Assembly (NCBI RefSeq): GCF_002216795.1
Contig: NZ_CP022316.1
Coordinates: forward strand, 1,612,001-1,676,000
Direction of reading: 5' to 3'
Length of the DNA stretch: 64,000 nucleotides
Source of the DNA: Brachybacterium avium
GTDB taxonomy: Bacteria > Actinomycetota > Actinomycetes > Actinomycetales > Dermabacteraceae
The position numbers and the translations under genes were made by a program. Positions 45,108 to 53,690 of this stretch are shown here, piece after piece. The notes under the pieces were generated by a model. That model was not told the DNA's origin. It did no database searches and saw only the letters and a list, made by a program, of their open reading frames with translations. How positions within the stretch are numbered: the stretch's first letter is position 1; each line of letters opens with the position of its first letter.

Positions 45108-46199
45108 ATGACTTTCCTGAGTGCAGAGGCGAACATGCTGGCAGCCTGGGCCGACTGTGCAGAGCGAATGCAGTCGCAGCTCGATTCGCTCCTGCAGGCG
45201 ATGCGGGGTGCGGTGCGGCCCGCAGGCTGGGTCGGTCCGGATTGCGAAGCATTCCTCAGCGCCTTCTCGGCCCAGGTCGAGCACCCCGGCGCACACGCAG
45301 TCGAGCTCCTCGGCACGCTGGGCCGGCGAGCACGGTCTGACGCGGAGGAGCAGGTCGCGGCGAGCGCCGCGGACGGCTCGGCGGCCGTCGGGCCGGGCGG
45401 GGGCGGCGATCGCTCGCCGCCGAAGACGACCGAAGACAGTGGGGGCCCCGTCGCCGTCCCGGCCGGCGTGCAGGACGACGTCGGCGATCCGGCAGCGATT
45501 CGGCGAGATGCCGAGGGCATCACTCAGGGTGGGATGGGCGATTGCTTCTTCCTCGCGCCCTTGGCCGCGGTGGCACGGACGAACCCCGCTTTCCTCGAGG
45601 AGAACGTCTGGTTCGAGGACGGCCAGTACCACGTGCGCTTCTACGAGAAGGACTTCCTGGGACGCGTGCAGGAGAGGATCGTGACAGCCGACCCGGAGGT
45701 CGCCGGGAACGGAGTCCGTGACAGCAACAGCGACATCTCGACCATGTCGATCTTCGAGACCGCCTACGCATCACACCGCGGAGGGTACGGAGAGATCGAG
45801 AATGGCGGACACGCGGCAGATCCGATGTTCACCCTTACCGGCCAGGACGCGAGAACGTACGACGACGAGTCCTCGATCGACCAGCTCCGGGATGAGCTCG
45901 CCGCCGGGCATGTGGTGGTCGCGGACACCGGGCCCCGCGACGGTGAGGGCGGGCTGTTCGACGCGGAGTCCTGAAGCGATAGAGATGGCGCGGTACCCCG
46001 AGACACCGTGAGCACCCATGTGTACGTGGTCACCGACGTGACGGAGGACGGCCATGTCGTGCTGCAGAACCCGTGGGGCCCGGACGGAGGCTTCCAATCG
46101 GACGACGACGTGCACAAGCCCGGAGAGCTGGTCCTGACCGAGGAGGAGTACCGGGAGCGGTTCCAGAACGTCACGATCACAGAGGATCCCGAGAGCTGA
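45108..46199 (+). pseudogene. WXG-motif calpain-like effector interrupted by an in-frame stop
   Basis: The N-terminus MTFLSAEANML and a WVG motif at 41-43 match the other two WXG proteins. The protease half has QGGMGDCFFLAPLAAVA with catalytic Cys146. The frame meets TGA at codon 289 (45972-45974). The same frame continues after it with STHVYVVTDV (catalytic His) and LQNPWGPDG (catalytic Asn) and ends at 46199. So the stop separates Cys from His and Asn and would leave an inactive product. Either the gene is decaying or the stop is a base error. The closing piece starting at 46008 could be read from GTG alone, but that would be a 63-residue fragment. Confidence 0.75.
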
Positions 46200-46229
46200 T
46201 CGACGCCGAAGCGGCTCCAGCACCCCCTC

Positions 46230-46266
46230 CCGGCCGAGGCCGCCGAGGACCGGCGTCCTCGGCCGG
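46230..46266. terminator. Bidirectional terminator
   Basis: CCGGCCGAGG (46230-46239) pairs perfectly with CCTCGGCCGG (46257-46266) between the convergent effector and acyl-CoA dehydrogenase genes. Confidence 0.75.
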
Positions 46267-46280
46267 AGATGCCCGGCTCG

Positions 46281-47624
46281 TCACGCGAAGGCGCTGACCC
46301 CCGTGATCGACCGGCCCACGATGAGCGACTGCATGGTGTCGGTGCCCTCGTAGGTGTGCAGGGCCTCGATATCGCTGCGGTGACGCACCACGCGGTTCTC
46401 CAGCAGGATTCCGGAGCCGCCGAGCATGTCGCGGGCGTCGGTGGCGATCTCCCGGGCGGCACGGGTGTTGTGCACCTTGGCCAGCGAGGCCTGCTCGGGG
46501 CGGATGGTGCCGGCGGCCTCGAGCTCGGCGAGGCGCACGCAGTGCAGCTGCATCGAGGTCAGGGTCTGCAGCATCGATGCCAGTCGCACCTGGATGTTCT
46601 GCGCCTTGGCCAGCGGGCGGCCGAACTGGATGCGGTGCTGGGCATGCTCGAGCGCAGCCTCGTAGCAGGCCAGGGCGTGGCCGAGCGCGCCCCAGGCGAC
46701 CCCCGCGCGGGTGGCGAAGAGGATGATCGAGGTGTCCTTGAAGGAGCGGGCGCCGGGCAGGCGCTGATCCAGCGGGATCCGCACGTCGTTCAGCGTGATG
46801 TGGGCCTGGTTGATGGCGCGCAGGGCGACCTTGCCGCGGATCACCTCGCCCTCGTAGCCGGGCAGCGACTGGTCCACGAGGAACCCGCTGACCTGGCCGT
46901 GCAGCTCGGGCTGGGACTCGTCCTCGACCCGTGCCCACACCACCGAGACGTGGCAGCCGACGCCGTTGCCGATCCAGCGCTTCTGACCCGAGAGCACCCA
47001 GTCCTCACCGTCGCGGCGGGCGACGGTCTCCAGCGAGACGGAGTCGGAGCCGTGATCAGGTTCGGTGAGGGCGAAGGCGCCGTGCTCGGCGCCGGTGGCC
47101 AGCGGCTCGGCCCAGCGCTGCTTCTGCTCCGCCGAGCCCAGCAGCATGATCGAGCGCAGGGCGAGACCGCCCTGGACGCCCACCATGGTGCCGACGCTCC
47201 CGTCGATGCGGGAGAGCTCCATGTTCACCAGCCCGGTCGCGAGCGGGGTGAGGGTGCGGTGACCGGGCACGTCGAGGCCGTCGGTGAGCAGGTCCAGCTC
47301 GCCCAGCCGGGCGATCAGCTCGATCGGGTACTCGCCGCGGTCCCACCAGTCGTTGATCTGCGGCAGCACCTCGGTGGCCAGCGAGCGGGCGTCCGCCCAG
47401 GCGCGCAGATCCTCACCGGCGACGTCCTGGAACAGGGAGTAGTGGTCGGCGGCTGCGGGGAGCAGCTCCGCGGGGGTCGCGGCGGCGGCGTCGGGCGCGG
47501 AGACGACGGCGCGGTCGGTGACGACGGAGTCGGGGCGCGCGCCAGCGGGGCTGCCGGGGTTGCCGCCGAGCGAGATATGGCCGGGAGCGGGGGCATCCCA
47601 CCCGCTGGTGTCATTGCTGGTCAT
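46281..47624 (-). CDS. Acyl-CoA dehydrogenase
   Basis: A 447-residue flavoprotein of the acyl-CoA dehydrogenase family. Blocks: LSRIDGSVGTMVGVQGGLAL, FALTEPDHGSDSVSLET, SGQKRWIGNG, CYEAALEHAQHRIQFGRPLA, and catalytic Glu in LHTYEGTDTMQSLIVGR. The pattern is closest in style to glutaryl-CoA dehydrogenase-like members, so the chain-length preference is uncertain. Its ATG overlaps the thiolase stop codon (TGATG), so the two are coupled. Two decayed partial copies of this gene lie at 42.0 and 44.4 kb. Confidence 0.9.
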   Translation of the reverse strand: MTSNDTSGWDAPAPGHISLGGNPGSPAGARPDSVVTDRAVVSAPDAAAATPAELLPAAADHYSLFQDVAGEDLRAWADARSLATEVLPQINDWWDRGEYPIELIARLGELDLLTDGLDVPGHRTLTPLATGLVNMELSRIDGSVGTMVGVQGGLALRSIMLLGSAEQKQRWAEPLATGAEHGAFALTEPDHGSDSVSLETVARRDGEDWVLSGQKRWIGNGVGCHVSVVWARVEDESQPELHGQVSGFLVDQSLPGYEGEVIRGKVALRAINQAHITLNDVRIPLDQRLPGARSFKDTSIILFATRAGVAWGALGHALACYEAALEHAQHRIQFGRPLAKAQNIQVRLASMLQTLTSMQLHCVRLAELEAAGTIRPEQASLAKVHNTRAAREIATDARDMLGGSGILLENRVVRHRSDIEALHTYEGTDTMQSLIVGRSITGVSAFA

Positions 47625-48841
47625 CAGGAGATCCTTTCGATGATGAGGGCCATGCCCTGGCCGCCGCCGACGCACAGGGTCGCCAGGCCGAAGCGGCCCT
47701 CGCGCTCCTGCAGGCCGTGCAGCAGGGTGGTGGTCATGCGGGCGCCGGTGGAGCCCCAGGGGTGGCCGAGCGCGATCGCCCCGCCGTGGACGTTGAGCTT
47801 CTCGTGGTCGATGCCGAGGTCCTCGGCAGCGGGGATCACCTGGGCGGCGAAGGCCTCGTTGAACTCGACCAGGTCGATGTCCGCCATCGTCATCTCGGCC
47901 AGCGCGAGCGCCCTGCGGGTGGCCTCGACGGGGCCGAGCCCCATGATCTCGGGGCTGAGCCCGGAGACGCCGGTCGCGATCACGCGGGCCAGCGGGGTGA
48001 TCCCGAGCTCCTTCGCGTACTCCGCCTCCATGATCACCAGCGCTGCGGCGCCGTCGTTGAGCGGGCAGCAGTTGCCGGCGGTGATGGTTCCCTCGGGCCG
48101 GAAGACGGGGTCCAGCCCGCCCACGGCATCCAGGGTGACGCCCGCACGGGGGGAGTCGTCGGCGCCGACCACGGTGCCGTCGGGCAAGGTGACGGGGGTG
48201 ATATCCCGCTGGTAGAAGCCGGAGGCGATGGCGGCCTCGGCACGGTTCTGGGAGCGCACCGCGTACTCGTCCTGCGCCTGGCGGCTCACGCCGCGCAGCT
48301 CGGCGACGTTCTCGGCGGTCTGGCCCATGGCGATGTAGGCGTCCGGCAGCTCGCCGTCCTCGCGCGGATCGTGCCAGGGGGCGGGGATCTCGCGGGTGGC
48401 GCGCTGCCCGGTGCGCTCCCAGGCCTCCCGGAACAGCGGGTCGCGGGCGTCCTCCTCCATGAGCTTGCCGGTGCTGGCCGAGATCGACTCGACCCCCGCG
48501 GAGATCACTGCACGGGCCTCACCGGAGGCGATCGCGTGGAAGGCGGCGCGGGTGGTCTGGATCGAGGAGGCGCAGAAGCGGGTCACGGTCGCGCCGGGCA
48601 CGGTGTCCAGGCCGAGGCGGACGGCGACGGTGCGAGCGAGGTTCCCACCCTGCTGCCCCTCGGGGATCGCGCAGCCCAGCTGCAGATCGTCGATCGTGGT
48701 GGGGTCCAGCTGCGGCACCTGGTCCAGGGCCGACCGGATCATCTGGGCGACGAGGTCGTCGGGGCGGATGTCCTTCAGCGATCCCTTGCGGGCACGGCCG
48801 ATGGGTGAGCGGGCGGTGGCGACGATGACGGCCTCGGGCAC
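47624..48841 (-). CDS. fadA: Acetyl-CoA acyltransferase (thiolase)
   Basis: A 405-residue thiolase: active-site Cys in VTRFCASSIQTT, NVHGGAIALGHPWGSTGAR with the catalytic His, and C-terminal CVGGGQGMA with the second Cys. It starts with GTG at 48841, with AAGGAG eight bases ahead; the longer upstream frame overlaps another gene. It completes beta-oxidation with the downstream acyl-CoA dehydrogenase and the distant fadB at 30.7 kb. Confidence 0.92.
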   Translation of the reverse strand: MPEAVIVATARSPIGRARKGSLKDIRPDDLVAQMIRSALDQVPQLDPTTIDDLQLGCAIPEGQQGGNLARTVAVRLGLDTVPGATVTRFCASSIQTTRAAFHAIASGEARAVISAGVESISASTGKLMEEDARDPLFREAWERTGQRATREIPAPWHDPREDGELPDAYIAMGQTAENVAELRGVSRQAQDEYAVRSQNRAEAAIASGFYQRDITPVTLPDGTVVGADDSPRAGVTLDAVGGLDPVFRPEGTITAGNCCPLNDGAAALVIMEAEYAKELGITPLARVIATGVSGLSPEIMGLGPVEATRRALALAEMTMADIDLVEFNEAFAAQVIPAAEDLGIDHEKLNVHGGAIALGHPWGSTGARMTTTLLHGLQEREGRFGLATLCVGGGQGMALIIERIS

Positions 48842-48916
48842 GAGGGTTCTCCTTCGACGGCGGTGTCTGGGCGGTTGCCGGCCGGGGACGGTGGGATGCG
48901 CGGCACCCGGCGTTAC

Positions 48917-48930
48917 TGATACTACGGGTT
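48917..48930 (-). promoter_or_regulatory. Shared fatty-acid gene motif upstream of the thiolase gene
   Basis: TGATACTACGGGTT, one base different from the copy upstream of fadB. It lies 76 bases before the thiolase start. On the minus strand TAGTAT could serve as the -10 box. Confidence 0.6.
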
Positions 48931-48986
48931 GCAGGTACCTTTGGGGAAGCGGGATCGTCGGCGGAGCCCGCCGATAGGCTGAGCGC

Positions 48987-49736
48987 ATGGCCGCACCCCG
49001 CTCTCGCACCCCGCTCGTCATCGGCATCGCCGTCGGCGTCACCTGCCTGGTGGCGCTGCTGGTGATCGTGCTGGTGGTCGTCGTCGGCGGTGTCACGTTC
49101 TGGAGATCCGCCGCCCCCGGCACCAGCTCCGACACGACCCCCGGGGCACATTCCGAGCAGACGCCCGGCAGCGGCGAGCTCGTGCTCCCGCCCGGGGTCG
49201 CGGCGGACCAGCCGTATCTCGAGGTGAGCACCAGCGATGACGGTCCCGTCGTCGACGTGTACCTCGACTTCCTGTGCCCGCACTGCGCCACCTTCCACGA
49301 CGCCCAGGGCGAGGACCTGGCCCGGCTGGCGCAGGATGGCGAGATCACGCTGCGCATGCACCCGCGGCCGATGCTCGATGCGAGCTCGACACCGGCGGGC
49401 TACTCCGGGCGCGCCGCGAACGCCGCCGTCTGCGCCTACGCCGAGGACGAGGACCCGGCGCAGTGGGCCGCCGCGGAGTCGGCCCTGTTCACGGACCAGC
49501 CCGACGCCGCCGGCCTGAGCGATGCCGAGCTGAGCACCCGGATCTCGCAGGCCACCGGCCTGGACGTCGACGAGTGCATCACCGAGGGCACCTATCTCCC
49601 CTGGCTCCGGGAGGTCGTGGAGCCCGCGGCGCAGGCGACCGGGCAGGGCACCCCCGCGGTGTTCATCGACGACGAGCAGTTCACCGGGGACATCACCGCC
49701 CCCGGCTCCCTCGAGGAGGCCATCGCCGCGGCGTGA
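48987..49736 (+). CDS. DsbA-family thioredoxin-like protein, membrane-anchored
   Basis: A 249-residue protein. An N-terminal helix (LVIGIAVGVTCLVALLVIVL) anchors an extracellular thioredoxin-fold domain with CPHC in VDVYLDFLCPHCATFHDAQG and the cis-Pro loop GQGTPAVFIDDEQF. These are features of the actinobacterial DsbA/MdbA-like oxidoreductases that form disulfides in exported proteins. Two further cysteines (AVCAYAED, DECITEG) may pair. GATAGGCT lies about nine bases before the ATG, suggesting a leaderless start. It is divergent from the thiolase gene. Confidence 0.87.
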   Translation: MAAPRSRTPLVIGIAVGVTCLVALLVIVLVVVVGGVTFWRSAAPGTSSDTTPGAHSEQTPGSGELVLPPGVAADQPYLEVSTSDDGPVVDVYLDFLCPHCATFHDAQGEDLARLAQDGEITLRMHPRPMLDASSTPAGYSGRAANAAVCAYAEDEDPAQWAAAESALFTDQPDAAGLSDAELSTRISQATGLDVDECITEGTYLPWLREVVEPAAQATGQGTPAVFIDDEQFTGDITAPGSLEEAIAAA

Positions 49737-49827
49737 CGGCCCGGCAGCTGCGGGACGACGCCGCGCCGCACCGCTCCACAGCAGACGCCCCACCGCAGAT
49801 ACTCACCACCGACGAGCGAGGAGCCCG

Positions 49828-50979
49828 ATGACGCAGCCGATCGCCGCCGGCGAGCCCCTGCACCGGATCCTCGACGCCCTCGAGGGCGATGCGGCACTGG
49901 TCCCGGAGACCACGCGGGTGATCCGCGAGACCCTGCCCGGCTACGACGAGGTCCCCGCCGCCTCGCTCGAGGCGTCGATCCACCGGAACATCGGGCTCAG
50001 CATCCGCACCCTCCGTCGCGGAGCCGCCCCCGATGCCGCCCAGATCGACGAGGCCGAGGAGCTCGCACTGGAACGGAGGGGGCAGGGGGTGCCGCTGGGC
50101 AGCGTGCTGGCGGGGTTCCGGCTGTGCATGACGGTGATCCTGGGGCATCTGCAGCGGCTCGCCCCGGAGCACGGGATGCCCGCCGAGGAGGTGCTCGCGG
50201 GGGCGAACCTGCTGTGGGCCCTGGGCGACGCCTTCTCCACCCGCGCGGTGATCGTCCACCAGGAGCAGTCCCTGGCCGAGGCCGTCGCCGATTCCGGCCG
50301 ACGCTCCCGCTGGATCATCGACGCGGTGCTGACCGGCCTGCCCCGCACCGAGCTGCGCAGCGGTGCGGCCGCCTACGGTCTCACCGACCGGGAGGCGCGG
50401 GCGCTGAAGGCGCCGCGGCCCGATCACCGCGTCGACGTCGGCCGACGACTCCGGGACTGGGCGACCCGCGCCGGCGTGTCGGTGCTGACCACACCGCACG
50501 GCACCGCCGAGGTGGGGATGGTGATCGGCGCCCCGGCACCCGGTGTGGAGCCCGAGGGGATGACCCTCGCACTGGGACCGGCCGGCACCCTGGAATCCCT
50601 GCCAGAGTCCTTCGCGGCCGCGACGCGGGTGCTGGAGACCGCGCTGGCGGTGGGCCACCGCGGCATCGCCGACCTCGAGACGCTCTCCTGGAGGATGGGC
50701 ATCACCGCGAGTCCCGAGGCCACGGCGCTGCTGCAGCGACGCCACCTGGCGCCGCTGGAGGCCGAGGGCGAGTTCGGCCAGTTCCTGCTCGAGACGGTCC
50801 GCGCCTATCTCGCGCATGGGCTGAGCATCCCGCGGGCCGCGGCATCGATCCCCGTGCACGCGAACACGCTGCGCTACCGGCTCAAGCGGTTCCAGGAGCT
50901 GACCGGTGCGGACCTGCGCGATCCGGAGGACCTGATCGAGGTGAGCTGGGCTCTGGCGGCACCTAGGGTGGGCCTGTGA
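49828..50979 (+). CDS. PucR/CdaR-family helix-turn-helix regulator
   Basis: A 383-residue regulator. The C-terminal PucR-type HTH is clear: LLETVRAYLAHGLSIPRAAASIPVHANTLRYRLKRFQELTG (region about residues 313-353), with HANTLRYRLKR the hallmark. The N-terminal part (ALERRGQGVPLGSVLAGFRL) is the RsbR-like or DUF domain found in this subfamily. GAGGAG precedes the ATG. It overlaps the GNAT gene by four bases (GTGA). Target genes unknown. Confidence 0.85.
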   Translation: MTQPIAAGEPLHRILDALEGDAALVPETTRVIRETLPGYDEVPAASLEASIHRNIGLSIRTLRRGAAPDAAQIDEAEELALERRGQGVPLGSVLAGFRLCMTVILGHLQRLAPEHGMPAEEVLAGANLLWALGDAFSTRAVIVHQEQSLAEAVADSGRRSRWIIDAVLTGLPRTELRSGAAAYGLTDREARALKAPRPDHRVDVGRRLRDWATRAGVSVLTTPHGTAEVGMVIGAPAPGVEPEGMTLALGPAGTLESLPESFAAATRVLETALAVGHRGIADLETLSWRMGITASPEATALLQRRHLAPLEAEGEFGQFLLETVRAYLAHGLSIPRAAASIPVHANTLRYRLKRFQELTGADLRDPEDLIEVSWALAAPRVGL

Positions 50980-51509
50980 CCGCTCCCGACCCCGCCCTTC
51001 CGAGCGACCGCGCCTTCGCGATCGATGTCCCCACCCTCGCCGATGTACCGACCCTGGCGCGGGTCCACGTGCGCGGCTGGGAGATCGCCTACTCGCATCT
51101 GCTCCAGGGGGAGCAGTGGTTCGGGCAGGAGGCGATCGACCGCCGGATCGCGCACTGGACCAGCTGGCTGACGCCCGGCACCCGGGAGGCCGACGAGGGC
51201 GTGTTCAGGGTGGGCCGCGACGGAGACGGCACCGTGATCGGGCTGGCCGCCTCCTGGCCCCCGCACGAGGCGCAGCCGGCACGATCCCGCGAGCTGTCCC
51301 TGCTCTATCTCGATGAGAACTGGCTGGGCACCGGCCTCGCCCGGGAGCTGACCGAGGCGATCCTCGAGGGCGGGCCCGCGAGCGTCTGGGTCACCGAGGA
51401 CAACCCCCGTGCCCGTCGCTTCTACGAGAAGGCCGGCTTCGCGCCCGACGGCGCCGGCCGGGTGGAGGAGCATCTCGGCAGCCTGCGGGATATCCGCATG
51501 GTGCGGTGA
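50976..51509 (+). CDS. GNAT family N-acetyltransferase
   Basis: A 177-residue acetyltransferase: VPTLARVHVRGWEIAYSHLL at the start, LSLLYLDENWLGTGLARELT as the acetyl-CoA site (Gln/Arg-x-x-Gly-x-Gly/Ala variant), and VTEDNPRARRFYEKAGF as motif B. It starts with GTG overlapping the PucR stop codon. Substrate unknown. Confidence 0.88.
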   Translation: MTAPDPALPSDRAFAIDVPTLADVPTLARVHVRGWEIAYSHLLQGEQWFGQEAIDRRIAHWTSWLTPGTREADEGVFRVGRDGDGTVIGLAASWPPHEAQPARSRELSLLYLDENWLGTGLARELTEAILEGGPASVWVTEDNPRARRFYEKAGFAPDGAGRVEEHLGSLRDIRMVR

Positions 51510-51631
51510 ACGGCTACCGACTGCGCGACACCCCGGGCGGAGAGCGGGCTCCCGCGGATCACCCCACGGTCTGACCGCGCCGCTCCCGCCGAGGGCTGTG
51601 TCGCCGGTGCGCCGCGGCGGAGGCTGGGGCC

Positions 51632-51943
51632 ATGAGAGACGCGACCATCTCCACCAGCCGCACCCGAGCCACCTCCGACCACCTCATCGACTACCGCCCG
51701 CTGCCCGCCTCCTACGGCGACCGCGAGGCCCTGCACTCCCTGCGCGTCGCGAAGGTCCGCGCCACCGAGCGCGGCGAAGATCCCAGCACGCTGCAGCTGC
51801 CGACACCGCCCGAGGAGCCGGACCGGCGCCCGGCGGAGCGTCCCCGCGGGCGCGCTCGCCTCTCCGCCCTGCTGCGGGCTGATGGAGCCGACCGTCGAGG
51901 GCGTCACGGCCTCTCTCCGATCAGATCGCTTGCCAGTTCGTGA
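51632..51943 (+). CDS. Hypothetical protein
   Basis: A 103-residue hydrophilic, Arg-rich frame with no recognised domain. The first 55 residues (SDHLIDYRPLPASYGDREAL) look like normal coding; the tail is Arg-rich. GAGGCT lies six bases before the ATG, a weak leaderless-type start. The promoter of the next gene begins inside its 3' end. Existence is uncertain. Confidence 0.35.
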   Translation: MRDATISTSRTRATSDHLIDYRPLPASYGDREALHSLRVAKVRATERGEDPSTLQLPTPPEEPDRRPAERPRGRARLSALLRADGADRRGRHGLSPIRSLASS

Positions 51944-51958
51944 AGTGACTTGTAGTCT
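51930..51958 (+). promoter_or_regulatory. Leaderless promoter of the membrane protein gene
   Basis: TTGCCA (51930-51935) and TAGTCT (51953-51958) are 17 bases apart. The ATG of the next gene is seven bases beyond the -10 box, so transcription probably starts at the A of the start codon. Confidence 0.7.
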
Positions 51959-51965
51959 CCGCCCC

Positions 51966-52463
51966 ATGCAGATCGATCAGCCTGGCCCACCCGGCCCTCC
52001 ACCCACCTCGGACGAGGCGCGCGCCGCGCTGGGGGCACTGGACGCCGACGCCTCGCAGCTCGCCGAACGGCTGGTCTCGCCATGGTGGTACCACCTCATC
52101 CTCGGTGGGCTGGTGGCTGCGGCCATCGGCGCCCAGGCCCTGCCCGGCGTCCCCGCGATCTCCGTGATCGTCCTGGTGATCATCTGGATCCCGTTCATGA
52201 TGCAGTCCTACACCAGCCGTTACCGCATCTCCATGACACGGCCCGCGGGCCCCCGCAGCCGACGCATGCTGCTGCTGATCCTGGCGCTGCTCGCGCTGCT
52301 GATGGGCTCCGTCGCGCTGCTGAAGGTCGCCTCGCTCCTGCAGCGGTGGGTACTGCTTCCCGCCGCCGTCGGCTTCCTCGTGACTGTGGTGCTGGGTCGC
52401 CGGTACGACGCGGTGCTGCGCTCCGAGGTCGCCCACCCCTACCGCCCTTCCGGACCGCGATGA
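51966..52463 (+). CDS. Hypothetical four-helix membrane protein
   Basis: A 165-residue protein with a hydrophilic 40-residue N-terminus and four membrane helices arranged as two pairs (YHLILGGLVAAAIGAQAL; AISVIVLVIIWIPFMMQSY; LLLILALLALLMGSVALL; VLLPAAVGFLVTVVL). It overlaps the winged-helix regulator gene by four bases (ATGA). Pairs of a small membrane protein and a winged-helix regulator of this type are common in actinobacteria; the function is unknown. Confidence 0.75.
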   Translation: MQIDQPGPPGPPPTSDEARAALGALDADASQLAERLVSPWWYHLILGGLVAAAIGAQALPGVPAISVIVLVIIWIPFMMQSYTSRYRISMTRPAGPRSRRMLLLILALLALLMGSVALLKVASLLQRWVLLPAAVGFLVTVVLGRRYDAVLRSEVAHPYRPSGPR

Positions 52464-52810
52464 GCCGACCCTCCTCCTCCCGCCCCGGGGCTGAGCCCGC
52501 CCCGGCTTTCCACGAGCTCATCCACGCCCCGGTCCGGCTGCGGATCTGCGGTCTGCTGCGCCCGGTGGACGAGGTCGAGTTCGCGGTGCTGCGCGACACC
52601 CTGGCACTGAAGGACGCGAACCTCTCGAAGAACCTCAGGCTGCTGGCTGATGCGGACCTGGTGACGCTGCGCAAAGAGTTCTCCCCGGTCCGGAACGATG
52701 CTCGGCGGCTGACCTGGGTCTCGCTCACCGCCGCCGGGCGCACGGCGCTCTCCGGGCACCTGGCAGCGCTGCGCGCGATCGCGGAGGGCGATCCGACGCT
52801 GTCCGGATGA
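52460..52810 (+). CDS. Winged-helix transcriptional regulator
   Basis: A 116-residue MarR/ArsR-related protein: FHELIHAPVRLRICGLLRPV, then FAVLRDTLALKDANLSKNLR and LADADLVTLRKEF, the winged helix, then WVSLTAAGRTALSGHLAALR. This is the short transcriptional regulator type (DNA-binding domain alone). It is coupled to the membrane protein gene upstream, whose expression it may control. Confidence 0.85.
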   Translation: MSRPSSSRPGAEPAPAFHELIHAPVRLRICGLLRPVDEVEFAVLRDTLALKDANLSKNLRLLADADLVTLRKEFSPVRNDARRLTWVSLTAAGRTALSGHLAALRAIAEGDPTLSG

Positions 52811-52942
52811 TCGCTGCCGGGAAGATCGGTGCCCGTTCGCTGCTCACGCTCCCGCTGCCCTGGCCCGGCTGCTCGGCACCCGACCCCTCACCCCGGCCAG
52901 GACCTGCTGCACGGGCCCGAGAGGGGCTCTAGGATCAGCGCT

Positions 52943-53653
52943 ATGACGAGGATGTCCCCTGCTCCGATCGGCGACGGCGCCGCCTCCGTGCGGCGGCTGG
53001 CCGGCGAGCGCACCGATTACCTCGCCGGGTCGCTGCCCGATGACGCCCCGACGGATCCGCTGGCGCTGTTCGACGTGTGGCTGGCAGAGGCCTTCGCGCA
53101 CCGGGACGAGCACGCGGACCCGCCGGAGCCGTCAGCCGTGGTCCTCTCCACCGTCGCGCTCGACGCCGGCGGTGCGGCCCGGCCCCGCTCCCGCACCGTG
53201 CTGCTGAAGGACCACGACCCGGACGGCTTCGTGGTCTTCACGAACCTGGACTCGGACAAGGGCCGCGAGGTCGGGACGACTCCACGTGCAGCCCTGCTGC
53301 TGCCCTGGTATCCGTTGCAGCGCCAGGTGCGGATCGAGGGCACGGTGGAACCCGTCACCGCTGCGGAGTCCGACGCCTACTGGGCGCAGCGTCCGCGCGG
53401 CTCCCAGCTGGGGGCCTGGGCCTCGCACCAGTCCCGCCCGATCGCCTCACGCGAGGCGCTGGAGGCGCAGTACGCAGAGGTCGAGGCACGATTCATGGAC
53501 GTCCCGGTGCCGCGCCCGCCGTTCTGGGGCGGGCTGCGGGTGCGCCCGGAGACCCTGGAGTTCTGGCAGGGACGCCCGCATCGGTTCCACGACCGGATCC
53601 TCTACACGGCCCGCGCCGACGGCGGCTGGGAGCGGCACCGGCTGCAGCCCTGA
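52943..53653 (+). CDS. pdxH: Pyridoxamine 5'-phosphate oxidase
   Basis: A 236-residue FMN flavoprotein. Blocks: DPLALFDVWLAEAF, RSRTVLLKDHDPDGFVVFTN, LLPWYPLQRQVRIEGTVEPV, RPRGSQLGAWASHQS, PPFWGGLRVRPETLEFWQG and the final RLQP, which is the usual family C-terminus. It oxidises pyridoxine or pyridoxamine 5'-phosphate to PLP, and complements the pdxK-type kinase at 26.4 kb. TAGGAT lies eight bases before the ATG (leaderless). Confidence 0.93.
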   Translation: MTRMSPAPIGDGAASVRRLAGERTDYLAGSLPDDAPTDPLALFDVWLAEAFAHRDEHADPPEPSAVVLSTVALDAGGAARPRSRTVLLKDHDPDGFVVFTNLDSDKGREVGTTPRAALLLPWYPLQRQVRIEGTVEPVTAAESDAYWAQRPRGSQLGAWASHQSRPIASREALEAQYAEVEARFMDVPVPRPPFWGGLRVRPETLEFWQGRPHRFHDRILYTARADGGWERHRLQP

Positions 53654-53690
53654 AGCACGCACATCCCTGCTGGCACGGGACCTGCCGCGC

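Noticed and set aside
45972..45974. TGA in the calpain effector considered as a selenocysteine codon
   Set aside because: The position is in a variable loop, not a catalytic site, and no SECIS-like hairpin or sel genes are evident.
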